DNA of 11,636 nucleotides from an uncultured cyanobacterium (GTDB lineage Bacteria > Cyanobacteriota > Cyanobacteriia > Cyanobacteriales > Geitlerinemataceae), in contig CAKZKB010000148.1 of NCBI GenBank assembly GCA_937121005.1, positions 1 to 11,636 on the forward strand. Direction: 5' to 3'. Below are positions 1 to 6,482 of the stretch, piece after piece; position 1 is the stretch's first letter; each line of letters begins with the position of its first letter. The translations under genes and the position numbers were made by a program. The notes below the pieces were generated by a model, which did no database searches, was not told the DNA's origin, and saw only the letters and a list, made by a program, of their open reading frames with translations.

Positions 1-447
1 GCTACTTATCCGAAGCTGCTCCTGCTCGGCTCGTCTCAGTTACAACAGATTAATATCGAACATTCTGGAGGCCCTTGTAGTTCCTTCATCCAAAAATTGG
101 GATTTCAACTGGTATTTCTACCGGGGATGGAGGAACCCGATCCCAATTCATCCATACCCGTTTCCTTAGAAACTTTGCCGCAACTCAACGAAGCCGATCT
201 TATCGTTCTGCTCGGCCACAATTTCGACAATCTCAACTCGATTGAAAATATGGATCGATTTGAAGAACATCAACTATCCAATCTCAAACAAGCCTGGGAA
301 AACAACGCGATCGCCCAATCTCTCGATGCGAGCAAAGCCGGACGAGTCTATTTTATCTCTACCTATCTATGTCGGGGTTTACCGGGGGCGATCGGCACTG
401 AATTGTATCTTGAGGCTCTCAAAGAGCAATTGCTTTCGGAGGAGTAA
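1..447 (+). CDS. FecB-like iron-siderophore-binding lipoprotein, 3' part only (copy 0)
   Basis: The frame is open from base 1 to the TAA at 445-447 (148 codons), so the 5' part lies outside the window. The TTG at 97 is internal, because residues before it (KLLLLGSS, then GPCSSFIQKLGF) align with the two complete paralogues here. It corresponds to the C-terminal lobe of a class III periplasmic binding protein (Peripla_BP_2, FecB/FhuD type), which delivers ferric siderophore to an inner-membrane ABC importer. Both C-lobe cysteines shared by all three copies are present, in CSS and YLCR. Overall the protein is closest to copy 2 (9083-10132), including the same LLSEE end, but bases 305-353 match copy 1 better. 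It is probably the last gene of an earlier regulator-receptor-binding-protein unit. The family is secure; the ligand is unknown. Confidence 0.88.
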   Translation, partial: ATYPKLLLLGSSQLQQINIEHSGGPCSSFIQKLGFQLVFLPGMEEPDPNSSIPVSLETLPQLNEADLIVLLGHNFDNLNSIENMDRFEEHQLSNLKQAWENNAIAQSLDASKAGRVYFISTYLCRGLPGAIGTELYLEALKEQLLSEE

Positions 448-449
448 CT
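397..449 (+). repeat. 53-nt perfect repeat, copy a (3' end of binding-protein gene)
   Basis: This stretch is identical, base for base, to 10082-10134. It covers the last 16 codons, the stop codon and two following bases. Weaker similarity (about 17 of 21) continues into the 3' flank to about 473. Identity including synonymous sites points to recent duplication or gene conversion. Confidence 0.9.
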
Positions 450-548
450 GAGAAGATTGCAAACACAATTTCCTGAGTTCAGAAGTACGAACTTACAAAA
501 TAAAAGTTCAATTCTGATTCTTAAATCAATTGGAGCATTGTAACTGCC

Positions 549-1541
549 ATGACCATCGATATTAACGATTTAGACATTCTAGACTTGATGGCGCAAAGCC
601 AAAAAATCTATCGGATAACCGAGTTTTGTACCCAATACGATCCGCCCGACTTGTTAGGGAAAGGATGCAATCTCGTCATCCAACTGAGGGGAGGGTTAAA
701 CATTCACATTCTAGAAGGAAACTTGCCGCAACCTTTGACGGTACGCAGGAAACATCAAGAACAATTTCCAGTGATCGCTAAATTTTATTTGTCGGGAGAT
801 TCGAGGGTTAAAACCAAGAACGCACCAGAAAGACTGGCCGACTATGAAGAAGTGGCGGGTTGCAACTATCTCTACTATTTACCCGATGTTGTGGAAGCAG
901 AGGAGTGGAAACCCCACGAACCGACGCAGGTGGTGATGATTTATGCCGATCTAAACTATTTCCGGGCGATCGATCCTGCCGATCGCATTCTCCCGCCTTC
1001 ACTGCAACGCTTGTTACGAGAAAATGGACGATTTCATCAGCCGTTGGGAAAAATGACCCTAGCCATGAACCAAGTGTTGCGGCAAATTCTCCACTGTCCC
1101 TATCAGGGAATTACCCAACAGTTGTATCTTGAATGTAAGGCACTGGAATTGTTAGCGTTGCAATTCGATCGCCTGGAAGCAGACGCACCCGAACCCCGGC
1201 AGTTAGCACTCAAACCGAAGGAATTAGAACGGGTTGAGCGCGCCCGAGATTTACTCGTCCAGCAGGCTAAAAATCCACCTTTACTAAAGGAACTAGCCTA
1301 TCAAGTTGGGTTGAGCGAGCGCAAATTGACCCAAGGCTTTCGACATTTATTTGGGACGACTGTCTGCGGTTATTTGTCTGACTATCGCCTCGAACAAGCC
1401 CGAGATCTGCTCCACCAATCTCATATTACTGTAGCTCAGGTGGCTGCGCGAGTGGGCTACCGCAATCCAGAAGCGTTTAGCACCGCATTCCGTCGCAAGT
1501 TTGACATCCCTCCTAAAGCCTACCAGTTGGGGCGACGGTAA
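549..1541 (+). CDS. PchR-like AraC-family transcriptional regulator (unit 1)
   Basis: This 330-residue protein is a predicted cytoplasmic activator of siderophore uptake that senses the ferric siderophore. Residues about 1-210 form the divergent effector-binding part. It includes the block FHQPLGKM (162-169) followed by LHCPYQGITQQLYLECKALE (181-200), typical of PchR-type AraC proteins. Residues 245-328 are the AraC HTH pair: helix-turn-helix 1 near 247-266 (ELAYQVGLSERKL) and 2 near 295-318 (VAQVAARVGY, then AFRRKF), ending in PPKAY. ATG 549 is the natural start for the family length; GGAG at 532-535 is a somewhat distant ribosome site. It lies 101 nt after copy 0 and 149 nt before the receptor it probably controls. 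Its HTH is close to that of the second regulator (5318-6331), but their N-termini are hardly alike, suggesting different effectors and similar DNA targets. The effector is not determinable here. Confidence 0.92.
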   Translation: MTIDINDLDILDLMAQSQKIYRITEFCTQYDPPDLLGKGCNLVIQLRGGLNIHILEGNLPQPLTVRRKHQEQFPVIAKFYLSGDSRVKTKNAPERLADYEEVAGCNYLYYLPDVVEAEEWKPHEPTQVVMIYADLNYFRAIDPADRILPPSLQRLLRENGRFHQPLGKMTLAMNQVLRQILHCPYQGITQQLYLECKALELLALQFDRLEADAPEPRQLALKPKELERVERARDLLVQQAKNPPLLKELAYQVGLSERKLTQGFRHLFGTTVCGYLSDYRLEQARDLLHQSHITVAQVAARVGYRNPEAFSTAFRRKFDIPPKAYQLGRR

Positions 1542-1555
1542 TCGCGATCGAAAAA

Positions 1556-1620
1556 TGTGGGTTTCGCAAAGAAAAAAAGTCGGGTTCGCAAAGATCGCGA
1601 TCGCGTTAACTCGCTATCAT
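1556..1620 (+). promoter_or_regulatory. Putative AraC/PchR operator and promoter of receptor 1 (site A)
   Basis: Two direct repeats lie at 1556-1571 (TGTGGGTTTCGCAAAG) and 1578-1593 (AGTCGGGTTCGCAAAG), with 13 of 16 bases equal and a 22-bp period. An A7 run follows the first repeat. TATCAT at 1615-1620 is a good -10 hexamer. No TTGACA-like -35 exists; with a 17-nt spacer the -35 position (1592-1597) would overlap the end of the second repeat, as expected for an activator-dependent promoter. The same layout recurs at 6357-6420 and 10164-10227. That the regulator is the adjacent AraC protein is inference. Confidence 0.65.
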
Positions 1621-1658
1621 GCTCTCATCCAACCAATTAAGAAAAATTTGCATTAGCA
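1621..1658 (+). other. Conserved 5' leader of receptor 1 transcript
   Basis: This block matches 6421-6458 at an offset of exactly 4800, including identical CAATTAAGAA (1634-1643) and ATTTGCATTAGCA (1646-1658). It lies between the predicted -10 box and the start codon, so it would be in the 5' untranslated leader. After it the two leaders diverge until the start codons. I see no strong hairpin or known riboswitch. Confidence 0.5.
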
Positions 1659-1690
1659 AGACTGGTGTGGGGTTGGGTAAGTGAGGAACA

Positions 1691-4198
1691 ATGAAACACA
1701 GATTTGCCCCGTCTTCGATCGGTGTATTCAGCGCGATCGCCCTGTCGATCGCCCCGTCGGCGATCGCCAAGGAAGCGGCGGTTCTACCCACAGAGGCGAT
1801 CGACCCCGTACAGCGCAAACAGAACGATACCGCCGTTGTCGAGATTACCAACATTCGCATCGAGGAAACAGCAGACGGGATCCAAATGCGACTGGAAACC
1901 GAAGGCGAGTTAGGGATTCCTAACACCGCGATCGCCGGAAATGCGATCGTCGCCGAAATTGACAACGCTGTCTTAATGTTAGCAGAAGGAGAGGATTTTA
2001 TTGTCAGCGATCCCGCCACCGGAATCGATCGGGTCAGCGTTACCAGTTTACCCGAAAATCGGGTACGGATTGAGATTTTGGGTATCGCCGGGCCGCCAAC
2101 TGTGGCGATCGATGCGGATGTTTCTGGCATCACTGTCACCGCCACTCCCATGGAAGAAGAAATCATCGATATTGTGGTTACGGGAGAGCAAATTGACAAC
2201 GATTACTTTGTCCCCGAAGCGACCACCGGAACTCGCATTGAAACCCCCATTATCGAGATTCCGCAGTCGCTCCAGGTCATACCTCAAGAAGTCATTGAAG
2301 ACCAACAAGCCACCGATTTACGAGATGTTCTCCGCAACCTCAGTGGGGTGACACCGAGCGGATCGGCGGGAAATTCCGTCACTGATTTCACAATTCGAGG
2401 TTTTCAAGACGCACCCATTTTACGAGATGGTTTCCGGCAAAATCCTCTCAATCGCGGAACGCCTCAACTAGCCGATCTCGAACGGGTAGAAGTGTTGCGA
2501 GGGCCAGCATCTATTTTATACGGTGCTGTGGAGCCGGGAGGGGTCATTAATTTGGTGAGCAAAGAGCCACTCGCCGAGCCATTTTATGAAACTCAAGTGC
2601 AGATTGGCAACCGCCAACTGTTGCGTCCTCGGCTCGATATTTCCGGGCCGTTGACCGACGATCGTAGTTTGCGCTATCGCTTGAATTTAGCCTACGAACA
2701 CAGCGAACCTTTTCAAGATTTCGAGCAAGATATCGAGCAGTTTTTAGTCTCTCCCGTCGTCGCTTGGAGTCCGGGCGATCGTACCGATTTGACCGTCCGA
2801 CTTCAGTATTTCGACAACGAAGCACCCACAAATAACGGGTTAGTTGCCTTTGGCGATGGTGTCGTTGATGTTCCTTTCGATACCATTACTTCTGCTCCAG
2901 ACGATCCGGGGATACAAGAAAACAATCTAATCGTTGGATACGATTTAGAACATCGTTTTAGCGACAGTTGGCGACTGCGAAATGCCTTCCGATTTTCAGA
3001 TTTTTCCAGCGACCTGGCACTCCGAAATCCCTTCTTTATCAACGAGGAGACGGGGATTCTCGGTCGCGTTCCGGTTCGCCTCCAAACGGACACCCAAACC
3101 TATAGTTTGCAAACAAACGTCGTCGGAGAAGTCGCCACCGGATCGATCGAACATACGCTCGTATTGGGTGTCGATCTCGATCGCACCGAAGACGCTCAAC
3201 CTGCTCAGGCGGGTTCTTTTAGCGATCCGTTCGAGATCGATATTTTCGATCCAAATTATGACAGCGATCCGGACATTGACTTTGACGATCTGCCATTTTT
3301 ATCCAACTTTGGCTTTTCAGAAACGGAAACCGATCGCCTGGGAATTTACCTTCAAGATCGGATCGATTTGTTGGACAACTTGATTCTCGTGGCGGGATTG
3401 CGCTACGATACGGTCGAGCGCACGACGGCTCCCTTACTTGACTTTGATGAAACGGGGCCGGAAACCACAGAAAATGACGATGCTTTCACGCCTCGGGTGG
3501 GAATTGTTTTTCAGCCCAATGCCGATTTATCCTTCTACGGTAGCTATTCTCAATCGTTTACTCCCAATCTGGGTACGACGGCTGAAGGTGACGCTCTCGA
3601 ACCCGAACGCGGAGAAGGCTTTGAAATTGGAGCCAAATCCCAACTGATGGACGGCAATTTGTTGGCAACTCTTGCCTATTTCGACATTACCCGACGCAAT
3701 GTTTCCACTGCCGATCCGGACAGTATGTTTGGCTCAATTGCCACAGGAGAGCAGCACAGTCGCGGTATTGAATTTGATGTTGTGGGCGAAATTTTACCGG
3801 GATGGAACGTTTTGGCTTCCTATGCTTTCATTGATGCCGAAGTCACTGAAGACAACACCATTCCGGAAGGAAATCGGTTGTTTAACGTTCCCGAACACAG
3901 TGCTAGTTTGTGGACGACTTACGAAATTCAACAAGGAGATTTACAAGGCTTGGGCTTTGGTCTAGGCTTGAGGTATGTTGGGGAACGAGAGGGCGATCTA
4001 AACAATAGTTTTCAAGTGGAGGATTATTTCTTAACCAATGCGACTCTCTTTTATCAGGGCGATGATTTCCGCCTCGCTCTCAATGTGGAAAATTTGTTCG
4101 ATATCAGCTATATTGAGACAACGGATAACTTGCGACGTGCGGGTCTCGAACCGGGCGATCCGTTTACGATCGTCGGCTCGATTTCGGTGCAATTTTAA
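1691..4198 (+). CDS. AMIN-domain TonB-dependent siderophore receptor (unit 1)
   Basis: This 835-residue outer-membrane receptor is predicted to import a ferric siderophore using the TonB-ExbBD complex. Residues 1-26 are a signal peptide (cleavage after PSAIA). An AMIN domain spans about 48-155. A TonB-box-like DIVVTG lies at 160-165, followed by the plug at about 183-292 (IPQSLQVIPQE; RVEVLRGPASILYG; EPGGVINLV). The 22-strand barrel fills about 298-835 and ends in the expected C-terminal Phe. Length fits the siderophore-receptor family plus the extra AMIN domain. A very acidic loop lies at about 511-535. AGGA lies just upstream of ATG 1691. The TAA shares its last base with an in-frame ATG of the binding-protein ORF, and the better start of that gene is 32 nt downstream, so the two are surely one operon. 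It is paralogous to 6483-9020. The ligand (hydroxamate, citrate-type or other) cannot be read from the sequence. Confidence 0.95.
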   Translation: MKHRFAPSSIGVFSAIALSIAPSAIAKEAAVLPTEAIDPVQRKQNDTAVVEITNIRIEETADGIQMRLETEGELGIPNTAIAGNAIVAEIDNAVLMLAEGEDFIVSDPATGIDRVSVTSLPENRVRIEILGIAGPPTVAIDADVSGITVTATPMEEEIIDIVVTGEQIDNDYFVPEATTGTRIETPIIEIPQSLQVIPQEVIEDQQATDLRDVLRNLSGVTPSGSAGNSVTDFTIRGFQDAPILRDGFRQNPLNRGTPQLADLERVEVLRGPASILYGAVEPGGVINLVSKEPLAEPFYETQVQIGNRQLLRPRLDISGPLTDDRSLRYRLNLAYEHSEPFQDFEQDIEQFLVSPVVAWSPGDRTDLTVRLQYFDNEAPTNNGLVAFGDGVVDVPFDTITSAPDDPGIQENNLIVGYDLEHRFSDSWRLRNAFRFSDFSSDLALRNPFFINEETGILGRVPVRLQTDTQTYSLQTNVVGEVATGSIEHTLVLGVDLDRTEDAQPAQAGSFSDPFEIDIFDPNYDSDPDIDFDDLPFLSNFGFSETETDRLGIYLQDRIDLLDNLILVAGLRYDTVERTTAPLLDFDETGPETTENDDAFTPRVGIVFQPNADLSFYGSYSQSFTPNLGTTAEGDALEPERGEGFEIGAKSQLMDGNLLATLAYFDITRRNVSTADPDSMFGSIATGEQHSRGIEFDVVGEILPGWNVLASYAFIDAEVTEDNTIPEGNRLFNVPEHSASLWTTYEIQQGDLQGLGFGLGLRYVGEREGDLNNSFQVEDYFLTNATLFYQGDDFRLALNVENLFDISYIETTDNLRRAGLEPGDPFTIVGSISVQF
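1961..2013 (+). repeat. 53-nt perfect repeat in AMIN-domain coding region, copy a
   Basis: This stretch is identical to 6789-6841, including all third codon positions. It encodes the AMIN segment around DNAVLMLAEGEDFIVSDP. Flanking AMIN sequence is also close, whereas much of the barrel-loop region is not. Confidence 0.9.
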
Positions 4199-4214
4199 TG
4201 GCTCGATTGCGAAC

Positions 4215-4220
4215 GAGGAG
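4215..4220 (+). promoter_or_regulatory. Ribosome binding site deciding the start of binding protein 1
   Basis: GAGGAG lies 10 nt before GTG 4231. The in-frame ATG at 4198, which overlaps the receptor stop, has no Shine-Dalgarno-like sequence. This favours the GTG. Confidence 0.55.
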
Positions 4221-4230
4221 TAGAATTACT

Positions 4231-5274
4231 GTGAAACAATGGATCTCGATCGCGTTTTTAAGTCTGACGATCGCGGCTTGTAACAATACAGGCGATCGTC
4301 CGATCGCGCCATCCGAAATATCGAAAAATTGCCGCATCGTTCCCCACCTTCAAGGCGAAACTGAAATCTGCGGCGAACCGCAAAGAATTGTGGTTTTAGG
4401 GCCGTCTGTGCTAGAGCCATTGTTGGCGTTAGGCGGGCAACCCGTCGGCTTCGCGGACTATACAGCATGGCACAGAGGCGACTACAACAAACCCAGCCAG
4501 CAAATCCCCTATTTGGGGCATTTAGTAACAACGCAACCGACGAATCTCGGAACGGCTTTCGAGCCGTCTATCGAAGCCATTGTCGGCCTTCAACCCGATT
4601 TAATTTTGGCCACTCAAAGCAATGTTGACGGGTACGAAACCTTGTCTGCGATCGCCCCAACGCTCCTCTTGAGTCGCAATGATGACGATAGCGAAACCCG
4701 CCTGCGAGCGATCGCCAAAGCCCTCGATCGCCCTCAACAGGCAGAAGAACTCATTGCAGAAAGACATCAGAATGTTGCCAAAGCTCGCGATCGCTTCGCC
4801 TCCCTCGCGGCCGATCGCCCCAAGATGCTGCTACTGGGAGCAATTGATTGGGAAGAATTATATTTAGGCGATCGCAATTACGGACTTTGCAGTTCTCTGT
4901 TGCAAGAGTTGGGATTTGAACTGGTGACACCTCCCGGCTTAAATCCCTCGGTTGCCGATTCCCCAATTCCTATTTCTCACGAAACTCTATCTCAACTCAA
5001 CGATGCCGATTCCGCGATCGTCTTTACGGGAAATCTTGCTGAATTGAACGGTCAAGATGATTTTGAAACTCATCAAGTTAACCACATCAAACGAGCTTGG
5101 CAAGAAGACGCGATCGCCCAATCTCTAGATGCGAGCAAAGCCGGACGGGTCTATTTCATTCCCGGCTATCTGTGTCGGGCATTTCCAGGGACGATCGGCA
5201 CTGAATTGTATCTCGAAGAACTTAAGGAGCAATTGCTGTCAGTCGCTTCGTCAGCCCTCGTTCTGTTACACTAA
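4231..5274 (+). CDS. FecB-like iron-siderophore-binding lipoprotein (copy 1)
   Basis: Predicted periplasmic, membrane-anchored binding protein that passes ferric siderophore to an ABC importer. I chose GTG 4231 (347 aa) because GAGGAG lies 10 nt upstream and the length then matches copy 2 (349 aa); ATG 4198 would add 11 residues. In GTG numbering, a lipoprotein signal ends in IAAC with lipid-bearing Cys17. Cys34 and Cys47 flank GETEICG before the first-lobe start QRIVVLGPSVLEPLLALGG. The block PDLILATQSN and a long linking helix (about 160-190) are typical of class III binding proteins. The C lobe holds Cys220 and Cys315, also conserved in the other copies. The end is unusual: after LKEQLLS it reads VASSALVLLH where both other copies have EE-stop. 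It directly follows receptor 1. No permease or ATPase gene is present in the window. Confidence 0.92.
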   Translation: MKQWISIAFLSLTIAACNNTGDRPIAPSEISKNCRIVPHLQGETEICGEPQRIVVLGPSVLEPLLALGGQPVGFADYTAWHRGDYNKPSQQIPYLGHLVTTQPTNLGTAFEPSIEAIVGLQPDLILATQSNVDGYETLSAIAPTLLLSRNDDDSETRLRAIAKALDRPQQAEELIAERHQNVAKARDRFASLAADRPKMLLLGAIDWEELYLGDRNYGLCSSLLQELGFELVTPPGLNPSVADSPIPISHETLSQLNDADSAIVFTGNLAELNGQDDFETHQVNHIKRAWQEDAIAQSLDASKAGRVYFIPGYLCRAFPGTIGTELYLEELKEQLLSVASSALVLLH

Positions 5275-5317
5275 CGAAAATTAGTTGCATTTGTGACGCA
5301 GCGAGGCTGAGACAGGC

Positions 5318-6331
5318 ATGGCGATCGAGTTGACCAACCGCATCATCAAGGATATTGAGGCGCAAGCCAAAGCGCAAGGCGAGCAGATTGACCAACCGCT
5401 AGACTCGGGCAGTCAGAACCATTTGCCGAAACAGCTTGGGGAAGGGGGCGATCGCCGGATTTACCTGCGTAACGGCCTGACGATCTGCATTCGTCAATGC
5501 CAGCTTTGGCAAACCGTTCGCCACGCCAAACAGCATGGCTCGAACTTCCTCGTGACAGCCAAATTTTACCTATCGGGAGGGTCGCGAGTACGAACCCTCG
5601 ATGCGACTGATATTGCCACTGAGTACGAAGAAATCAAAGGTTGCCACTATCTCTACCATTTACCCAACCACACGGAAGTAGAAGAATGGCCGGCCGACGA
5701 GCCGATTCATGTTGTTTATATCTGTGCCGAACCCAGTTATTTCAGGATGTTCGATGCGGGCAAAATGGCGCTATCAACCTCGCTCCGCCAGCTATTGGAA
5801 GGCGACGAAACCCAACGCTTCCATCAACCGCTAGGACAGATGACCCCTCCGATCTGGCAGGCCATCCAGCAAATCTTGTACTGTCCCTACACTGGCGTAA
5901 TGCAGCAGATTTATTTAGAAAGCAAAGCACTAGAGCTATTCGCGACGCAGTTTTCTTTGTGGACAGATACACCATCGCCGCAAACTTCGATGGCGCTTTC
6001 TACTCAAGATATCGAACAACTGCACCAGGCGAAAGCGATTTTAATCGATCGGGCGACGCAGCCACCTTCTCTGATAGAATTGGCGCGACAAGTCGGACTA
6101 AACGATTGCAAACTGAAGCAGGGATTTCGGCAACTGTTTGGTACGACCGCTTTTGGTTATCTGCGAGACTATCGCCTCCAGCAAGCCAAAGAACTACTGC
6201 AAAACTCTAACTTGACGATCGCCAGCGTGGCAGCAAAAGTCGGCTATAAGAGTCCAGAAGCCTTTTGCAATGCCTTTCGCCGCAAGTTTGCCATCAGTCC
6301 CAAAGCCTATCAATTGAGCCAACGAGCGTGA
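5318..6331 (+). CDS. PchR-like AraC-family transcriptional regulator (unit 2)
   Basis: This 337-residue protein is a second predicted siderophore-responsive activator. The family block RFHQPLGQM (168-175) then LYCPYTGVMQQIYLESKALE (187-206) matches the unit 1 regulator. The C-terminal AraC HTH pair spans about 250-333: ELARQVGLNDCKL for the first, VAAKVGYKSPEAF and AFRRKFAI for the second, ending SPKAYQL. Residues 1-76 are barely similar to the unit 1 protein and are richer in Gln and charged residues, so its effector may differ. ATG 5318 gives the family length; the upstream ribosome site is weak. Only 43 nt separate it from the binding-protein stop, with no clear promoter, so it may be transcribed by read-through from unit 1. 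GTGACGCA at 5293-5300 echoes part of operator B but is single and may be chance. Confidence 0.92.
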   Translation: MAIELTNRIIKDIEAQAKAQGEQIDQPLDSGSQNHLPKQLGEGGDRRIYLRNGLTICIRQCQLWQTVRHAKQHGSNFLVTAKFYLSGGSRVRTLDATDIATEYEEIKGCHYLYHLPNHTEVEEWPADEPIHVVYICAEPSYFRMFDAGKMALSTSLRQLLEGDETQRFHQPLGQMTPPIWQAIQQILYCPYTGVMQQIYLESKALELFATQFSLWTDTPSPQTSMALSTQDIEQLHQAKAILIDRATQPPSLIELARQVGLNDCKLKQGFRQLFGTTAFGYLRDYRLQQAKELLQNSNLTIASVAAKVGYKSPEAFCNAFRRKFAISPKAYQLSQRA

Positions 6332-6356
6332 CTTCGACGTGCGGGAGTCGAGCAAA

Positions 6357-6420
6357 ACTCCGTGACGCACAGAAAAAACTCCGTTACACGCAGATCGCGA
6401 TCGCGTTTCCCTCCTATGAT
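6357..6420 (+). promoter_or_regulatory. Putative AraC/PchR operator and promoter of receptor 2 (site B)
   Basis: Two direct repeats lie at 6357-6372 (ACTCCGTGACGCACAG) and 6378-6393 (ACTCCGTTACACGCAG), a 21-bp period, with an A run after the first. TATGAT at 6415-6420 is the likely -10 and starts 22 nt after the last base of the second repeat, exactly as at sites A and C. The -35 position overlaps the second repeat and has no consensus sequence. The repeat sequence differs from site A more than the surrounding block does, which may reflect different regulators. Confidence 0.65.
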
Positions 6421-6458
6421 GCTTTCATCTAAGCAATTAAGAAGTATTTGCATTAGCA
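6421..6458 (+). other. Conserved 5' leader of receptor 2 transcript
   Basis: This is the counterpart of 1621-1658, colinear without gaps. It shares CAATTAAGAA (6434-6443) and ATTTGCATTAGCA (6446-6458). Its function is unknown; it may simply be duplicated leader sequence. Confidence 0.5.
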
Positions 6459-6482
6459 TCTCGATCGGGGAAGTCAGAAACG

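Noticed and set aside
415..427. Hairpin GCTCT-CAA-AGAGC near the end of binding-protein copy 0 (also in copy 2).
   Set aside because: It is only a 5-bp stem within codons and not followed by a T tract; it is not a credible terminator.
477..492. GTTC-N8-GAAC inverted repeat upstream of regulator 1.
   Set aside because: It is short, matches no operator that I can name confidently, and is not repeated elsewhere in the window.
1594..1605. GCGATCGC-containing palindromes beside the promoters (also at 6394-6405).
   Set aside because: These are ordinary HIP1 octamers, present throughout the window in coding and non-coding DNA, so they are not promoter-specific.
1615..1660. Minus-strand mini-frame beginning MQIFLNWLDES, echoed as MQILLNCLDES at about 6415-6460.
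   Set aside because: The similarity follows from the conserved DNA leader. Only about half of the few substitutions are silent, which is no evidence for coding, and it overlaps the promoter.
1606..2199. Long minus-strand open frame opposite receptor 1, with a similar antisense frame opposite receptor 2 (6683-7009).
   Set aside because: Both mirror the conserved AMIN coding sequence on the other strand; their Ser/Thr/Ile-rich products look like no protein family and no ribosome site is evident.
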